Assembly (NCBI GenBank): GCA_964019425.1
Contig: OZ025824.1
Span: 124,001 to 188,000, forward strand
DNA: 64,000 nucleotides
Direction: 5' to 3'
Origin: Flectonema sp. DT1601
Lineage: Eukaryota > Euglenozoa > Diplonemea > Diplonemida > Diplonemidae
This document shows positions 12,100 to 23,425 of the stretch, one piece after another (the first letter of the stretch is position 1; each line of letters starts with the position of its first letter). The notes beneath the pieces were generated by a model. That model did no database searches and had not been told where the DNA came from. It saw only the letters and a list, made by a program, of their open reading frames with translations. A program made the translations under genes and the position numbers.

Positions 12100-12318
12100 A
12101 AACGTAAAAGGAAAGGAGAATTAACAGAAAGTTGCAAGCCCCGGGATCAATTTAACATTGCCAGCCACCTGCGCTGTTAATATCAATTCAGAATATAACA
12201 CGAGGTGTAATGAGGAGAAAAGCTCAATGGCGGGTAATGCCTCCTCCCCCAGCCATGAGAATTGCACGAAAGTGAATAGGTGTTTTATCATTGTTCGTAA
12301 TCGCTGTTTAAAACACTC
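11429..12318. other. Diverged array spacer beside the long gene
   Basis: Homologous to the spacers of units 1-5 but with small indels and much longer homopolymers: a T-rich run near 11981-12016 and an A run near 12070-12097, where the short units have only mixed A/G tracts. No gene seen. Confidence 0.85.
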
Positions 12319-15300
12319 TTACATGCAGTACGGGTTTCGGCACATAGAGTTGCAGTTTTCTGGCTTTTGAAATAATAAGGAAGGTTGTGGACCTGGAGCG
12401 TAGGTGTCAACTAAGAAGTCCCACTGCTTCAATATACCATTCTTGTGTTCCATAAATCTAACTGGTGTCTGAGCTGCGTTAGGGAGAGTGTAATAATGAT
12501 TGTCAGAAGCTCCCTGCTTAAACCATTCTTTAACAACTCTTCCGTTAATTGTGGTGTTTCCGAGAGCTTTGGCTGTACCATCACGAAGCCAATCCGATCT
12601 GACAGCTCCCATCTTCCCCTTCGCACACTTACAACAACCAGATTCTGGTGAACTGATGTACGACCATCCGTCACTTGAGAAGATAACGTTACATGGCTGG
12701 CCGTATTTAACTCCAGCGATGTGCACACAGACTTCATCATCCTGACCAGCAGCGTGTTCGTAACGCTCAGCCTTGATGTCATCGTTGTAGTAGTAAAGGA
12801 ACTCCCACTTTGGGTGTTTAGGAGAATCAGAAATGTCAGTCATATTAACCTTCACAGAGTACTCAGTCACTGAATCATTTCCTCCCCATCTCGGAAAGGT
12901 TTTGTCAGTGAACGGACCTGGAGCACCAGCAGTGTAGTGACAGCTTCCACAAGAGACCTGAGCCTTGTACAGTGACGTTGGGTTCTTACGCTCAGTCTGC
13001 GACACCTTCGGCATCAGAGGAATTCTCAATCCCTCGCTGATGAGGGTTTCACGAGCTTCATAAGGAATGTGATGGGCCCACATCATAACTGCTTGCGCAC
13101 ACTTTCCATCCCTCGTCATGTTGTAAGCCTCAGAGTGAAAGACACTCTCATCAGTTCCTTCGTAAGAAATGAACGCTCTGTTGTCGTTACGCTTCTTGTA
13201 AATATCCATCAATGCTGATACGCTCTTCTTGTGTACCTTGTTGGTTATTTCATCTAATTCCGTGTGTGTTAAGTCCTCACAGGCCACCATTTTACCTCCG
13301 AGTTCCTTCACATTCTTAACGACGTAGTTGTTGATTGTTGAAAACACCTGCGATGGTGAGCTTGCCGCCAGGGAGGAATCAACAGCTGGTTTGCTGGTGT
13401 AGGCGCGAGTTAGGTCCTTCTGACTGATGTTTACTTTCTTTGTCTCGAGAGCACGAGGTGAGGCGTGACACGCTCCACAAGAGGCCTGCGACTTGTAGAG
13501 AGCTGTTGGGTTCTTACGCTCAGTCTGCGACACCTTCGGCATCAGAGGAATTCTCAACCCCTCGCTGATGAGGGTTTCACGAGCTTCATAAGGAATGTGA
13601 TGGGCCCACATCATAACTGCTTGCGCACACTTTCCATCCCTCGTCATGTTGTAAGCCTCAGAGTGAAAGACACTCTCATCAGTTCCTTCATAAGAAATGA
13701 ACGCTCTGTTGTCGTTACGCTTTTTGTAAATATCCATCAATGCTGATACGCTCTTCTTGTGTACCTTGTTGGTTATTTCATCCAATTCTGTGTGTGTTAA
13801 GTCCTCACAGGCAACTACCTCACCTCCGAGTTCCTTCACATTCTTGGCAACGTATTTGCTGATTGTCGGGAAAACATCGGATGGCGAACTCGCTGCAACA
13901 GCGGAATCAGAACCAGGTTTGCTGGTGTAGGCGCGAATCAGGTCCTTCTGACTGATGTTTACTTTCTTTGTCTCGAGAGCACGAGGTGAAGCGTGACACG
14001 CTCCACAAGAGGCCTGCGACTTGTAGAGAGCTGTTGGGTTCTTCTGCTCAGTCTGCGACACCTTCGGCATCAGAGGAATTCTCAACCCCTCGCTGATGAG
14101 GGTTTCGCGAGCTTCATAAGGAATGTGATGGGCCCACATCATAACTGCTTGCGCACACTTTCCATCCCTCGTCATGTTGTAAGCCTCAGAGTGAAAGACA
14201 CTCTCATCAGTTCCTTCATAAGAAATGAACGCTCTGTTGTCGTTACGCTTTTTGTAAATATCCATCAATGCTGATACGCTCTTCTTGTGTACCTTGTTGG
14301 TTATTTCATCTAATTCTGTGTGTGTTAAGTCCTCACAGGCAACTACCTCACCTCCGAGTTCCTTCACATTCTTGGCAACGTATTTGCTGATTGTCGGGAA
14401 AACATCGGATGGCGAACTCGCTGCAACAGCAGAATCAGAACCAGGTTTGCTGGTGTAGGCGCGAATCAGGTCCTTCTGACTGATGTTTACTTTCTTTGTC
14501 TCGAGAGCACGAGGTGAGGCGTGACACGCTCCACAAGAGGCCTGCGACTTGTAGAGAGCTGTTGGGTTCTTACGCTCAGTCTGCGACACCTTCGGCATCA
14601 GAGGAATTCTCAACCCCTCGCTGATGAGGGTTTCACGAGCTTCATAAGGAATGTGATGGGCCCACATCATAACTGCTTGCGCACACTTTCCATCCCTCGT
14701 CATGTTGTAAGCCTCAGAGTGAAAGACACTCTCATCAGTTCCTTCGTAAGAAATGAACGCTCTGTTGTCGTTACGCTTTTTGTAAATATCCATCAATGCT
14801 GATACGCTCTTCTTGTGTACCTTGTTGGTTATTTCATCCAATTCTGTGTGTGTTAAGTCCTCACAGGCAACTACCTCACCTCCGAGTTCCTTCACATTCT
14901 TGGCAACGTATTTGCTGATTGTCGGGAAAACATCGGATGGCGAACTCGCTGCAACAGCGGAATCAGAACCAGGTTTGCTGGTGTAGGCGCGAATCAGGTC
15001 CTTCTGACTGATGTTTACTTTCTTTGTCTCGAGAGCACGAGGTGAAGCGTGACACGCTCCACAAGAGGCTTGCGACTTGTAGAGAGCTGTTGGGTTCTTC
15101 TGCTCAGTCTGCGACACCTTCGGCATCAGAGGAATTCTCAACCCCTCGCTGATGAGGGTTTCACGAGCTTCATAAGGAATGTGATGGGCCCACATCATAA
15201 CTGCTTGCGCACACTTTCCATCCCTCGTCATGTTGTAAGCCTCAGAGTGAAAGACACTCTCATCAGTTCCTTCATAAGAAATGAACGCTCTGTTGTCGTT

Positions 15301-16128
15301 ACGCTTTTTGTAAATATCCATCAATGCTGATACGCTCTTCTTGTGTACCTTGTTGGTTATTTCATCTAATTCTGTGTGTGTTAAGTCCTCACAGGCAACT
15401 ACCTCACCTCCGAGTTCCTTCACATTCTTGGCAACGTATTTGCTGATTGTCGGGAAAACATCGGATGGCGAACTCGCTGCAACAGCAGAATCAGAACCAG
15501 GTTTGCTGGTGTAGGCGCGAATCAGGTCCTTCTGACTGATGTTTACTTTCTTTGTCTCGAGAGCACGAGGTGAGGCGTGACACGCTCCACAAGAGGCCTG
15601 CGACTTGTAGAGAGCTGTTGGGTTCTTACGCTCAGTCTGCGACACCTTCGGCATCAGAGGAATTCTCAACCCCTCGCTGATGAGGGTTTCACGAGCTTCA
15701 TAAGGAATGTGATGGGCCCACATCATAACTGCTTGCGCACACTTTCCATCCCTCGTCATGTTGTAAGCCTCAGAGTGAAAGACACTCTCATCAGTTCCTT
15801 CGTAAGAAATGAACGCTCTGTTGTCGTTACGCTTTTTGTAAATATCCATCAATGCTGATACGCTCTTCTTGTGTACCTTGTTGGTTATTTCATCTAATTC
15901 TGTGTGTGTTAAGTCCTCACAGGCAACTACCTCACCTCCGAGTTCCTTCACATTCTTGGCAACGTATTTGCTGATTGTCGGGAAAACATCGGATGGCGAA
16001 CTCGCTGCAACAGCAGAATCAGAACCAGGTTTGCTGGTGTAGGCGCGAGTCAGGTCGTTCGGGCTTAAGTGTAACACGTGTGTTGCAGAACAGCATGCTG
16101 CCCCCATTAATAGAATAACGGGTTTCAT
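12319..16128 (-). CDS. Six-repeat secreted CXXCH protein (1269 aa)
   Basis: This is an expanded relative of the 387-aa array proteins. A distinct signal peptide (MKPVILLMGAACCSA) is followed by six tandem 176-residue domains, then the same C-terminal CCKC domain. Each domain ends in CGACH (domains 1-5) or CGSCH (domain 6), with the first Cys at about residues 180, 356, 532, 708, 884 and 1060. Domains 1-5 are joined by a linker containing SPRALETKKVNISQKD; domain 6 is the most divergent (SLAASSPSQVF, GGKMVACED). Every domain has four Cys, including the pair in CXXCH, and an NMT glycosylation site. If the CXXCH motifs bind heme this would be a hexaheme secreted protein; if not, they may form disulfides. 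An acceptor AG at 16144 lies 15 nt before the ATG. The 5' flank is unrelated to that of the short copies. Confidence 0.92.
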   Translation of the reverse strand: MKPVILLMGAACCSATHVLHLSPNDLTRAYTSKPGSDSAVAASSPSDVFPTISKYVAKNVKELGGEVVACEDLTHTELDEITNKVHKKSVSALMDIYKKRNDNRAFISYEGTDESVFHSEAYNMTRDGKCAQAVMMWAHHIPYEARETLISEGLRIPLMPKVSQTERKNPTALYKSQASCGACHASPRALETKKVNISQKDLIRAYTSKPGSDSAVAASSPSDVFPTISKYVAKNVKELGGEVVACEDLTHTELDEITNKVHKKSVSALMDIYKKRNDNRAFISYEGTDESVFHSEAYNMTRDGKCAQAVMMWAHHIPYEARETLISEGLRIPLMPKVSQTEQKNPTALYKSQASCGACHASPRALETKKVNISQKDLIRAYTSKPGSDSAVAASSPSDVFPTISKYVAKNVKELGGEVVACEDLTHTELDEITNKVHKKSVSALMDIYKKRNDNRAFISYEGTDESVFHSEAYNMTRDGKCAQAVMMWAHHIPYEARETLISEGLRIPLMPKVSQTERKNPTALYKSQASCGACHASPRALETKKVNISQKDLIRAYTSKPGSDSAVAASSPSDVFPTISKYVAKNVKELGGEVVACEDLTHTELDEITNKVHKKSVSALMDIYKKRNDNRAFISYEGTDESVFHSEAYNMTRDGKCAQAVMMWAHHIPYEARETLISEGLRIPLMPKVSQTEQKNPTALYKSQASCGACHASPRALETKKVNISQKDLIRAYTSKPGSDSAVAASSPSDVFPTISKYVAKNVKELGGEVVACEDLTHTELDEITNKVHKKSVSALMDIYKKRNDNRAFISYEGTDESVFHSEAYNMTRDGKCAQAVMMWAHHIPYEARETLISEGLRIPLMPKVSQTERKNPTALYKSQASCGACHASPRALETKKVNISQKDLTRAYTSKPAVDSSLAASSPSQVFSTINNYVVKNVKELGGKMVACEDLTHTELDEITNKVHKKSVSALMDIYKKRNDNRAFISYEGTDESVFHSEAYNMTRDGKCAQAVMMWAHHIPYEARETLISEGLRIPLMPKVSQTERKNPTSLYKAQVSCGSCHYTAGAPGPFTDKTFPRWGGNDSVTEYSVKVNMTDISDSPKHPKWEFLYYYNDDIKAERYEHAAGQDDEVCVHIAGVKYGQPCNVIFSSDGWSYISSPESGCCKCAKGKMGAVRSDWLRDGTAKALGNTTINGRVVKEWFKQGASDNHYYTLPNAAQTPVRFMEHKNGILKQWDFLVDTYAPGPQPSLLFQKPENCNSMCRNPYCM
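12937..16065 (-). repeat. Six 528-bp in-frame domain repeats
   Basis: The CXXCH codons recur at 12937, 13465, 13993, 14521, 15049 and 15577, exactly 528 bp apart (176 codons). Diagnostic bases alternate: GAGGCGTG, a Q-free linker and CCAATT in the 13465 and 14521 repeats; GAAGCGTG, TEQ in place of TER and CTAATT in the 13993 and 15049 repeats. The array therefore grew partly by duplication of a 1056-bp two-domain block. The repeat at 15577 mixes both types. Confidence 0.93.
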
Positions 16129-17949
16129 TGTTAGTTGTGGAACCTGAGGAGTTAAGAAGATCGTAAACTCTAATCGAGACTTCAGATGTTCTAAATTATT
16201 ATCCTGCAGAAATAATTAACTAAATTACGAGACATACGATTATTAATAACTCTCCTCACAACAGTGGGACTCAGCTCGAAATAATCGCTGAAGTCACAAC
16301 AATACTGGTATAGGGGGTTGGGACTGCGGAAATAGAAATAAATGAAAAAGAATAAAGAATAAAAAAAAAGGGGGAAAAAAACTTCGGCACGACGGGATGG
16401 GGGTACACCCACTTGATCCTACTTCGTTTGTTATATATTGCAGAAAAACGATTTTTTTTTCTTTTAGGAATTGGGAAGGAGAAACAGGCATCAGACAACT
16501 ACGTAGCATCAACTAAAGTGAACGATAAAACTTTTTGTTACACAAGAATTAAGTAAATCGTTTAGTAGGTGCTTACGAAGTATTGTCGCTGATATGCTGC
16601 TTCGAAGTTCACAACTGGGTGGGGTAACACGATTCAATGGGCGCACGGCAACCATGGAATACGTACTAAGGAAATATTCGGTTTTCTCATTCTTTCCAAT
16701 CTCAGGTTATTTTCTCCTTAAAAAAACGTTGGACGGGTGGTACAACGATAATAAGGATGAAAAGATTCCCTGTTGTCTGACAACAACAACTCTCTCAAGT
16801 TATGTTTAGTTAAAAAAAACTTCTTCTTCTTCTTCTTCAAGGAAAGGGAAGGGACGGTTGGAGTGGGAGACACTTGTTGTTCTTTAATTAGTATTTGCTA
16901 TCGCAGTTTAGATCACAAAACAAAAGTAAGTGAAAGGAAACCAAAAAGAAAAAAAAGAAAAAAAAATCATCAAAAGACCACGAATTGAAGTTACAAAATA
17001 CAATGAGTGCTGAAGTTATGGAAAAGAGGCTTCTTTTCCTATCGTATTTTTTTTTAAAATCTCATCTTCATTGTTTTTGCTAAAAAACTGTTTTTTTTTT
17101 TTTTTTTTTTTTTGCACTCCCTCACATCCGTATCTTCTTCTCAAGAGTTGCTTGTATGCTTCACAGTATTTACCAATCACTCAAACACTAATAATTTCCC
17201 AAGTCTTATGTTCGGGGGAGGGACACTAATAAAGAATAAGAAGTAAATAAAATTTCTTAAAAAGAGAATTGAGTTCTCGTATGAATCCCAACAATCAATG
17301 TACCGTATACCACAGAACACAATGATATCGATATTGGTTAAGGATACAGCGGCTAAGGATGACACTTTATTATTTACTTTACTTTTTAATATACTTCTGA
17401 ATTGTGAATAAAGAGAAAGGGCTTTCCGAATAAGGGTCACCAGCTTTTCCGAAACTGAGATGAAAAAAAAAACGATGGGTATTAACAGTAAGCTGGTAAA
17501 AAGAGTTCTTTGAAACAAGAAATTGAAAACTTCCAAGACAAGAGTACCAACAGACGTAAAGCTGCCGCACTAATCACTGTTGTGTTAAGAGCGTTATGAA
17601 GCTGCACTTTGAAAGGAGGGAACACTTCCCTGAGACCGCAAGTTCCTCAGAAAATTCAGTTTCTGCAAGTTGCTTCCCTCTCTCAAAAAATTAAAAAAAA
17701 GAACATTTGAAACAAATCATCGAAAAACTATTTTTGCCTTCCCGTGGTTTACGCAATTGCAGTCTTCAAACAGGAGAAAGCAACAGAAACAATTAAAACC
17801 TAACCGAGAGAGGCACACGAATAAAAAACATCATGGCATGGAAGGATGTTACTAAGAAACCTGTTATTGGATAACTTGACTACCGTAATTAAATATAGCA
17901 ACTTGAAAAAGGGGAAATTTTTTTGGTTCACATCACAATGCTGCAAGAG

Positions 17950-17953
<4 letters not shown>

Positions 17954-17987
<34 letters not shown>
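17954..17987. repeat. Poly(A) tract, 34 nt
   Basis: Uninterrupted run of A on the plus strand, one of the longest of many such tracts, all of which lie outside the coding regions. Confidence 0.9.
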
Positions 17988-20900
17988 TAATCGGGGTTAA
18001 CTGTCAGCAGTGTAGTAGAGGGCTCTGCCGACTGCAAAGCAAATAGATCGGGGAAAGGCAGCAAAAAAAAAAAAAAAAAAAAAAGGTAACAAGAGTTTAT
18101 TTAAATAAGAAGACCGTGTAGAAGTGTCTTCACGGGTTGTAATAGGCGCAGGAAAAAAATCTCACATCATGACTAATCATGTGCAGCTACTTGACGAACC
18201 ACAAGTGAGGGAACTATCTTAACCAAATTATAAGACACCGCACGCCGTTAAATAATATATTCGAAAGTAGTAAAAAAAACTAATTTAATAAAATCTTTCT
18301 TTTTTTTTTTTAAATTTTCCATTTGTATAGAAAACAAATAATAATAATAAAAAAAAGATTCTTCTCAGTCAATCGAAATATTATCACGCGTCTCTCATTA
18401 AGTTGCGATGATATGTACTCAGGGCAAGGGAGGGAATGCTCTTTTAAAAAAAAAAAAAAGAGCAAATAAAATGAGAACAGAGTCCAGAAATCGTAGCGCC
18501 TTTCTTGTTGCGGTCAGTTGGTTTTTTCTCTAAACCGTTTCAGTGAAACTGATTGTTCGTTGAGGACTTACTAAATTCTAAAGAGCTACGAGTCTTCTAA
18601 AAGTGACAAAAAACCGTAAAAACGCGTTACTTCCTGTCGGACTCTTCCTCTGAATTTTTCTTTGGAGGAAACAAAAATATAGACAAAAGTGAAAGAACCC
18701 GTCGTACTTAAAAAAAATATTTAAGTTTTTTTTTTTTTTTTTTTTGTTTGAGTTTTTTATAAAACAAATAAAATTATAATCGCAAAATGGTTCCACAAAA
18801 AAAATTGAACATTCTCGAAAAGGGGGGACAACAAAAAGGGGGGGAAAAAAAAGGGTCTCAATGTAATATCTTGGAATTGCGCCAGGGGAAGATACCCAAT
18901 TGTTAGTCTCGGGAAGAGTTTATTGTACTGTCCTCCTGTGACACAGTCACAGGAGAATAATTTCCACAACATTATTCTATTGTCCGATTTGTTGTAAAAA
19001 AAAACAAAGGGGGGGGAAAAAAATATACTCAAACTAAAATGAGATTCCTGACATGTTTCGGATGCGCAAGTTGTTCTCTTAGTTAATTAAATTGGTTATG
19101 ATGACAGATAACTGCCGTGGTAGAGACTTCTACTTTTATTCCGAAGAATACAAAAAATAATCTTATCAAAGAGGGAGGTATCTTTCGCGCATACAGGTTT
19201 TAGCTCCAGAAAAACAACTTCCTTCTTCGTTCTCTCTTTTTTTTTTTTTTTTTTAAATTTTCACTCAACTCCAAAAAAAAAAAAAAAAAAAAAAAAAAGA
19301 TTTCAAAGGAAAACATTATCTCTGGAACTCATTGTGTTTATATGTGAGAAAATAAATAAATCACTAACGAGGAAGAATGTAACACGTCGCTACGGGAAGA
19401 AAAAAAACAATCAATTCTCTGTCGATAAAATTTGCAAAAGACTTTAGGCCTCCCAAACTACAACAGAAGTGATTGTGATTTACGTTTTGATACCATTTAA
19501 ATAAATGCAATATTTTTCCCTTCTTTTTTGTTGTTGTTGTTTTAACCTTATGTCAAAAAAAAAAAAAAAAAAAAAAAAGCTCCTCCGAGAATGTATTTTG
19601 TCCGAAGAGGAAGACCTCTGTTTTTACAAATTTTTCTTGTGGGTTTCCATTGTTGACGAATGAGATTGGTGGCGTACGCAAAATTATCTTTTTGATTTTT
19701 TTTTGTTTTTGTTTTTTGTACTGCAAAAGGGATTGTTCCTACTGAAATAAAAAAAAATATAAAAAAAAATAATAATAATTAACATGCGATTGATGCCAAT
19801 AATTTTTGTGTTACCTGGAAATACCGTAGACTAGTTAACAGACAAAATAGAAGCTACGTTGTTCTTACCGTGTTTGCGTTTCAAAAAAAAAACAGTTCCA
19901 ATGGTGTGCGTTAATAAGAGATTTCAATTCAATAACCTCTCTATTTGTGGTTGATTGTAGTGCACGAGTATTTATATAAGGGAACCTGATATTTTTAGTT
20001 TTTCGTTTTTCGTTTTTTTTTTTTTTTTTCGTTTTTCTTTTTTTCGCGCATCTGCGCATTGAGTATTGAGGAAAGGACTGGACGCTGTTAAAAAAAAAAA
20101 AAAAGAAGGAAAAATTGGGTGATGAGAATGTTCACAGCATGATAGGGAACAAAAGATAACCAACAAATAGATAAATGTTTAAAACAACAGTAAATCCAAA
20201 ACAGCAATAACAAAAGTCGAGTACAATACCACGACGTAGACATCGCAAGAATGAATAGCCCCAAAGCTCTACCACACACACGCTGCTGTTGATATGATTT
20301 GGAGAACACAACCTGAAAGTGACTGCAGTCTCCACTTCTCCTGACCTACAAGGTACTTCCCATATGATGCGGATGAGCAGTAATCGGCACCAATAGTCTT
20401 CTTGAGGGGAAGACTTAAAAATATATCACCTCACCGTACCTCAATATATGAGGATGAGTTGGGTTTTTTTTTTCTTTTTTTTTTTCTTCTTCTTCTTCTT
20501 TTTTCTTATTTCGTTGGACTCGTAAAAAAAAGAAAAAAATAATTTCAAAAAAAAAAAAAAAAAAAAAACACAACAAAATGAAGAAAGGCAGGTGAAACAA
20601 AATGAAGGGAAATAATGTACTCTTTGATTCTCAGTATACTTCTTTTCTCCCTCACCCTTTTTTTTCATCTCATGTTGCTTTCGTGGCTTCAACAAAAAAT
20701 CCGACAACCAGATGAATAGTGTAAAAATAAGTTTTAAAAAAAAAAAAAAAAAAAGGGTCATGGCCCAAAATAAAAAAAACTCGTTTCCTTGGAACACTTT
20801 TGTTAAAAATAAATGACATGAAAAAAACAAAAAATAAAAGCGAAAGCGAACCTGCTGTACAGAGATATAATGACACCTTCTAGACAAACTGTGAATAAGG

Positions 20901-21008
20901 TATTCCCTGCAGGAATATATTTTGTGGGATTCTTTTTCTCCTTTGTTCCTTCCCCCTCTCAAACTGTTTGATACGTCTGCTTAGACCTGTCATCTTATTA
21001 CCCAAAAG

Positions 21009-21053
21009 AGCGATCCCAATCCACAACTTATATGTGGATTGGGTTAAGTCGCT
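21009..21053. other. Strong two-part hairpin in the gene-free region
   Basis: AGCGA at 21009-21013 pairs with TCGCT at 21049-21053, and CCCAATCCACA pairs perfectly with TGTGGATTGGG around a 7-nt loop. The inner stem is 11 bp and the outer 5 bp, separated by a 1/5-nt internal loop. It is followed on the plus strand by two copies of GACAACAATAAAAA and by AATTTTGA, which faintly recalls an Sm site. It could be a structured RNA; no family is recognised. Confidence 0.5.
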
Positions 21054-23394
21054 GTGACAACAATAAAAACGAATCGCAACAAGACAACAATAAAAATAAA
21101 CAATTTTGAAAAACACGGTTATTCAAAGACACAAAATTTTTGAAAATACTTTTTTTTTGGCTTCTCATTTAGAAAATAGCTATGATTCGTTTGTATAGCT
21201 CGCAAGTGGACTTTCAACGCCGTGTTCGGATCCTTAACGGCAGTTCAACTGATTACTTTTTGAAGCCGGTGTCCCCGTCCAAACAAATATTATTCTTTCA
21301 GCTTAAGCGGAAGCGTTGAATTACAGCTTCAAACAATCCTGGTTTTTGACTATTTTCTAAAGTTAGGTTGTATTCCCCAACCCAACATTGCGGTACCGAA
21401 CAAACAACTACAAATGTTGAGGTGGGGAAAGAGGAGGAAGGAATTAAAAAAAAAAAAAAAAAATAATAAATAAACAATCAAAAATACCGTTGCTGGTGAA
21501 CAAACACCATGGCAATTAAAGAACTCTTAGGAAAAAAAAGAAAAAGAACAAAAAAAGCAAATATGGAGCATTCATGCCACCCTACGAGCATTTCTTGCAC
21601 GTGAGAAATACAACAAAAAAAGAAAATAACAAACAAACCCAACTCTAAAGGACAAACTCCTCTACTGCTTTTAATATATTTAAGTGAATCGCTTTCTTCT
21701 TTTTTGTGACTGTCCCGACCACTGCTTTGGAGAAAACATACGAGGAGATGAAGTCTGAAAAAAAGTAAGACATTGCACTCTTTGCAACGAGAATTATAAC
21801 AAGTAAGGACCATACAAGATGTCCTCCGAGCCAGGATAACGCTCGCGCGCTTGCAAATTAAAAAAAAGAAGTGTGTCGAGATAAAATTAAGAAAAAGCAG
21901 AAGAAAAAGCGTACCGCAAAAAACTACAGGTAACCGCCCTGAGCTGGGGGCAAAAGAAAAAAAAGAAACGGGACTGGAAAACACTGCAAAAGAAAGAAAA
22001 TAAATTGATTACCCACCTGAACTAGTCAATATCTCAGAAGTAACAAAACAGAAAATCAGACCAAATAAGGAGTTGAGGGAGGGAAAAGGTGACGGTGAAT
22101 TGGTCCCCGGTAGCTTTCACAACACGGGACCTAAATCCGATCAGAGAACACTTGTGGGCTTCCGTACCAACAAATTGCTGACTCATACACAACACCAACA
22201 TCGATTCCATGTTATTCGTATGATAACTTTATTTACAATCAAAGGTCACGCAGTTGGCAGGTCTCTGTATTTCATTGTCTCGTTCATACGCATCACTTGT
22301 TGAAAAGTAAAGCGAAATGGAGCGAAACTAAATAAAATAAAAACAATGTAACAAAGAAGACAAGAATGAAATCTGCAAAAGAGAATAGAACTAATTCGCA
22401 TTTATTTTAAATATTTTTTTTAAAAAAAAGAACATAAAGATGGCGTCCGATAACTTTCACGTACGTGCGTATCGATTCCGAAGTACTTCGTTTTTCTTTT
22501 TACAACGCAGACTAGGGCGTGGGTAAAACTGGCAATCAGAGGAACAGCAGTCCCACATTTTTGTCAGCTGGTTGCCTCAAGAGTGCTTCTGTCTGTTGCA
22601 GCCTTAGCTACCAAAAAGTGCGACTCCCTGACAGGAAGAAATGAAACTGACAATGTTCTACGATTCCTCCCCAACAAGAAAGTTGGCACCACGGCAGCAG
22701 TGAACTTGCAAAGACAAAAAAGAAAATTTAAAAAAAAAAAAAAAATTGAGAATAAAGGAGACGGAGACAAGTTATTTCTATTGCAGAAGATAAGCGAGAA
22801 AAACAAACACAGAGAGAGGACACACATCAGCTTGAAAACTAACGTAACCTCAATCTGGCTGCTTTAAACGAAATGTTGGACTTCTGACGACACCGCAAGT
22901 TGTTATTTCATTTATTAAATTGCCAGGGACGCTAAACAGAAAGAGTCACAGCATCCCTAAGACACGCTCTATTCATTCCAGCACTCACCCATCACATAAT
23001 ATCCTGGAAGACCGTAATGCTTTTTACACAGTAAGAAAAAAAAAATTCTTTTGTTGTTGTTTGGGATATTTATACTTTTCCTGTTGGGTTTTAGTTGTTT
23101 GCGGTGTTCTTTTTATTTTTATTTTTATTTTTGTTTCTTTTTTTAAAATTGCGTCCACAGACATCAGAATCGCGAACCAGCAGCCCCTAAAAAAAAAAAG
23201 AAAAGAGTCATAAAAGCGTAAAAGTCTAACAGTTAAGAAGGTTACGCCATTACTTTGTCAAAGAGGAAATTACCAGACCATTAAACACAGCAGGTCAGGA
23301 GAGGGGAAGGGGAGCTGAAATATTAGTCTCACAAGGGTGTAAAAAAAACCAACAATTTCACATTGGGTTTCTCATATCTGACCCGTAATTATAC

Positions 23395-23425
<31 letters not shown>

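Noticed and set aside
21478-21984. 168-codon minus-strand frame in the gene desert
   Set aside because: Composition is Phe/Leu/Ser-rich from T tracts, with no domain, signal or nearby acceptor that would support a gene.
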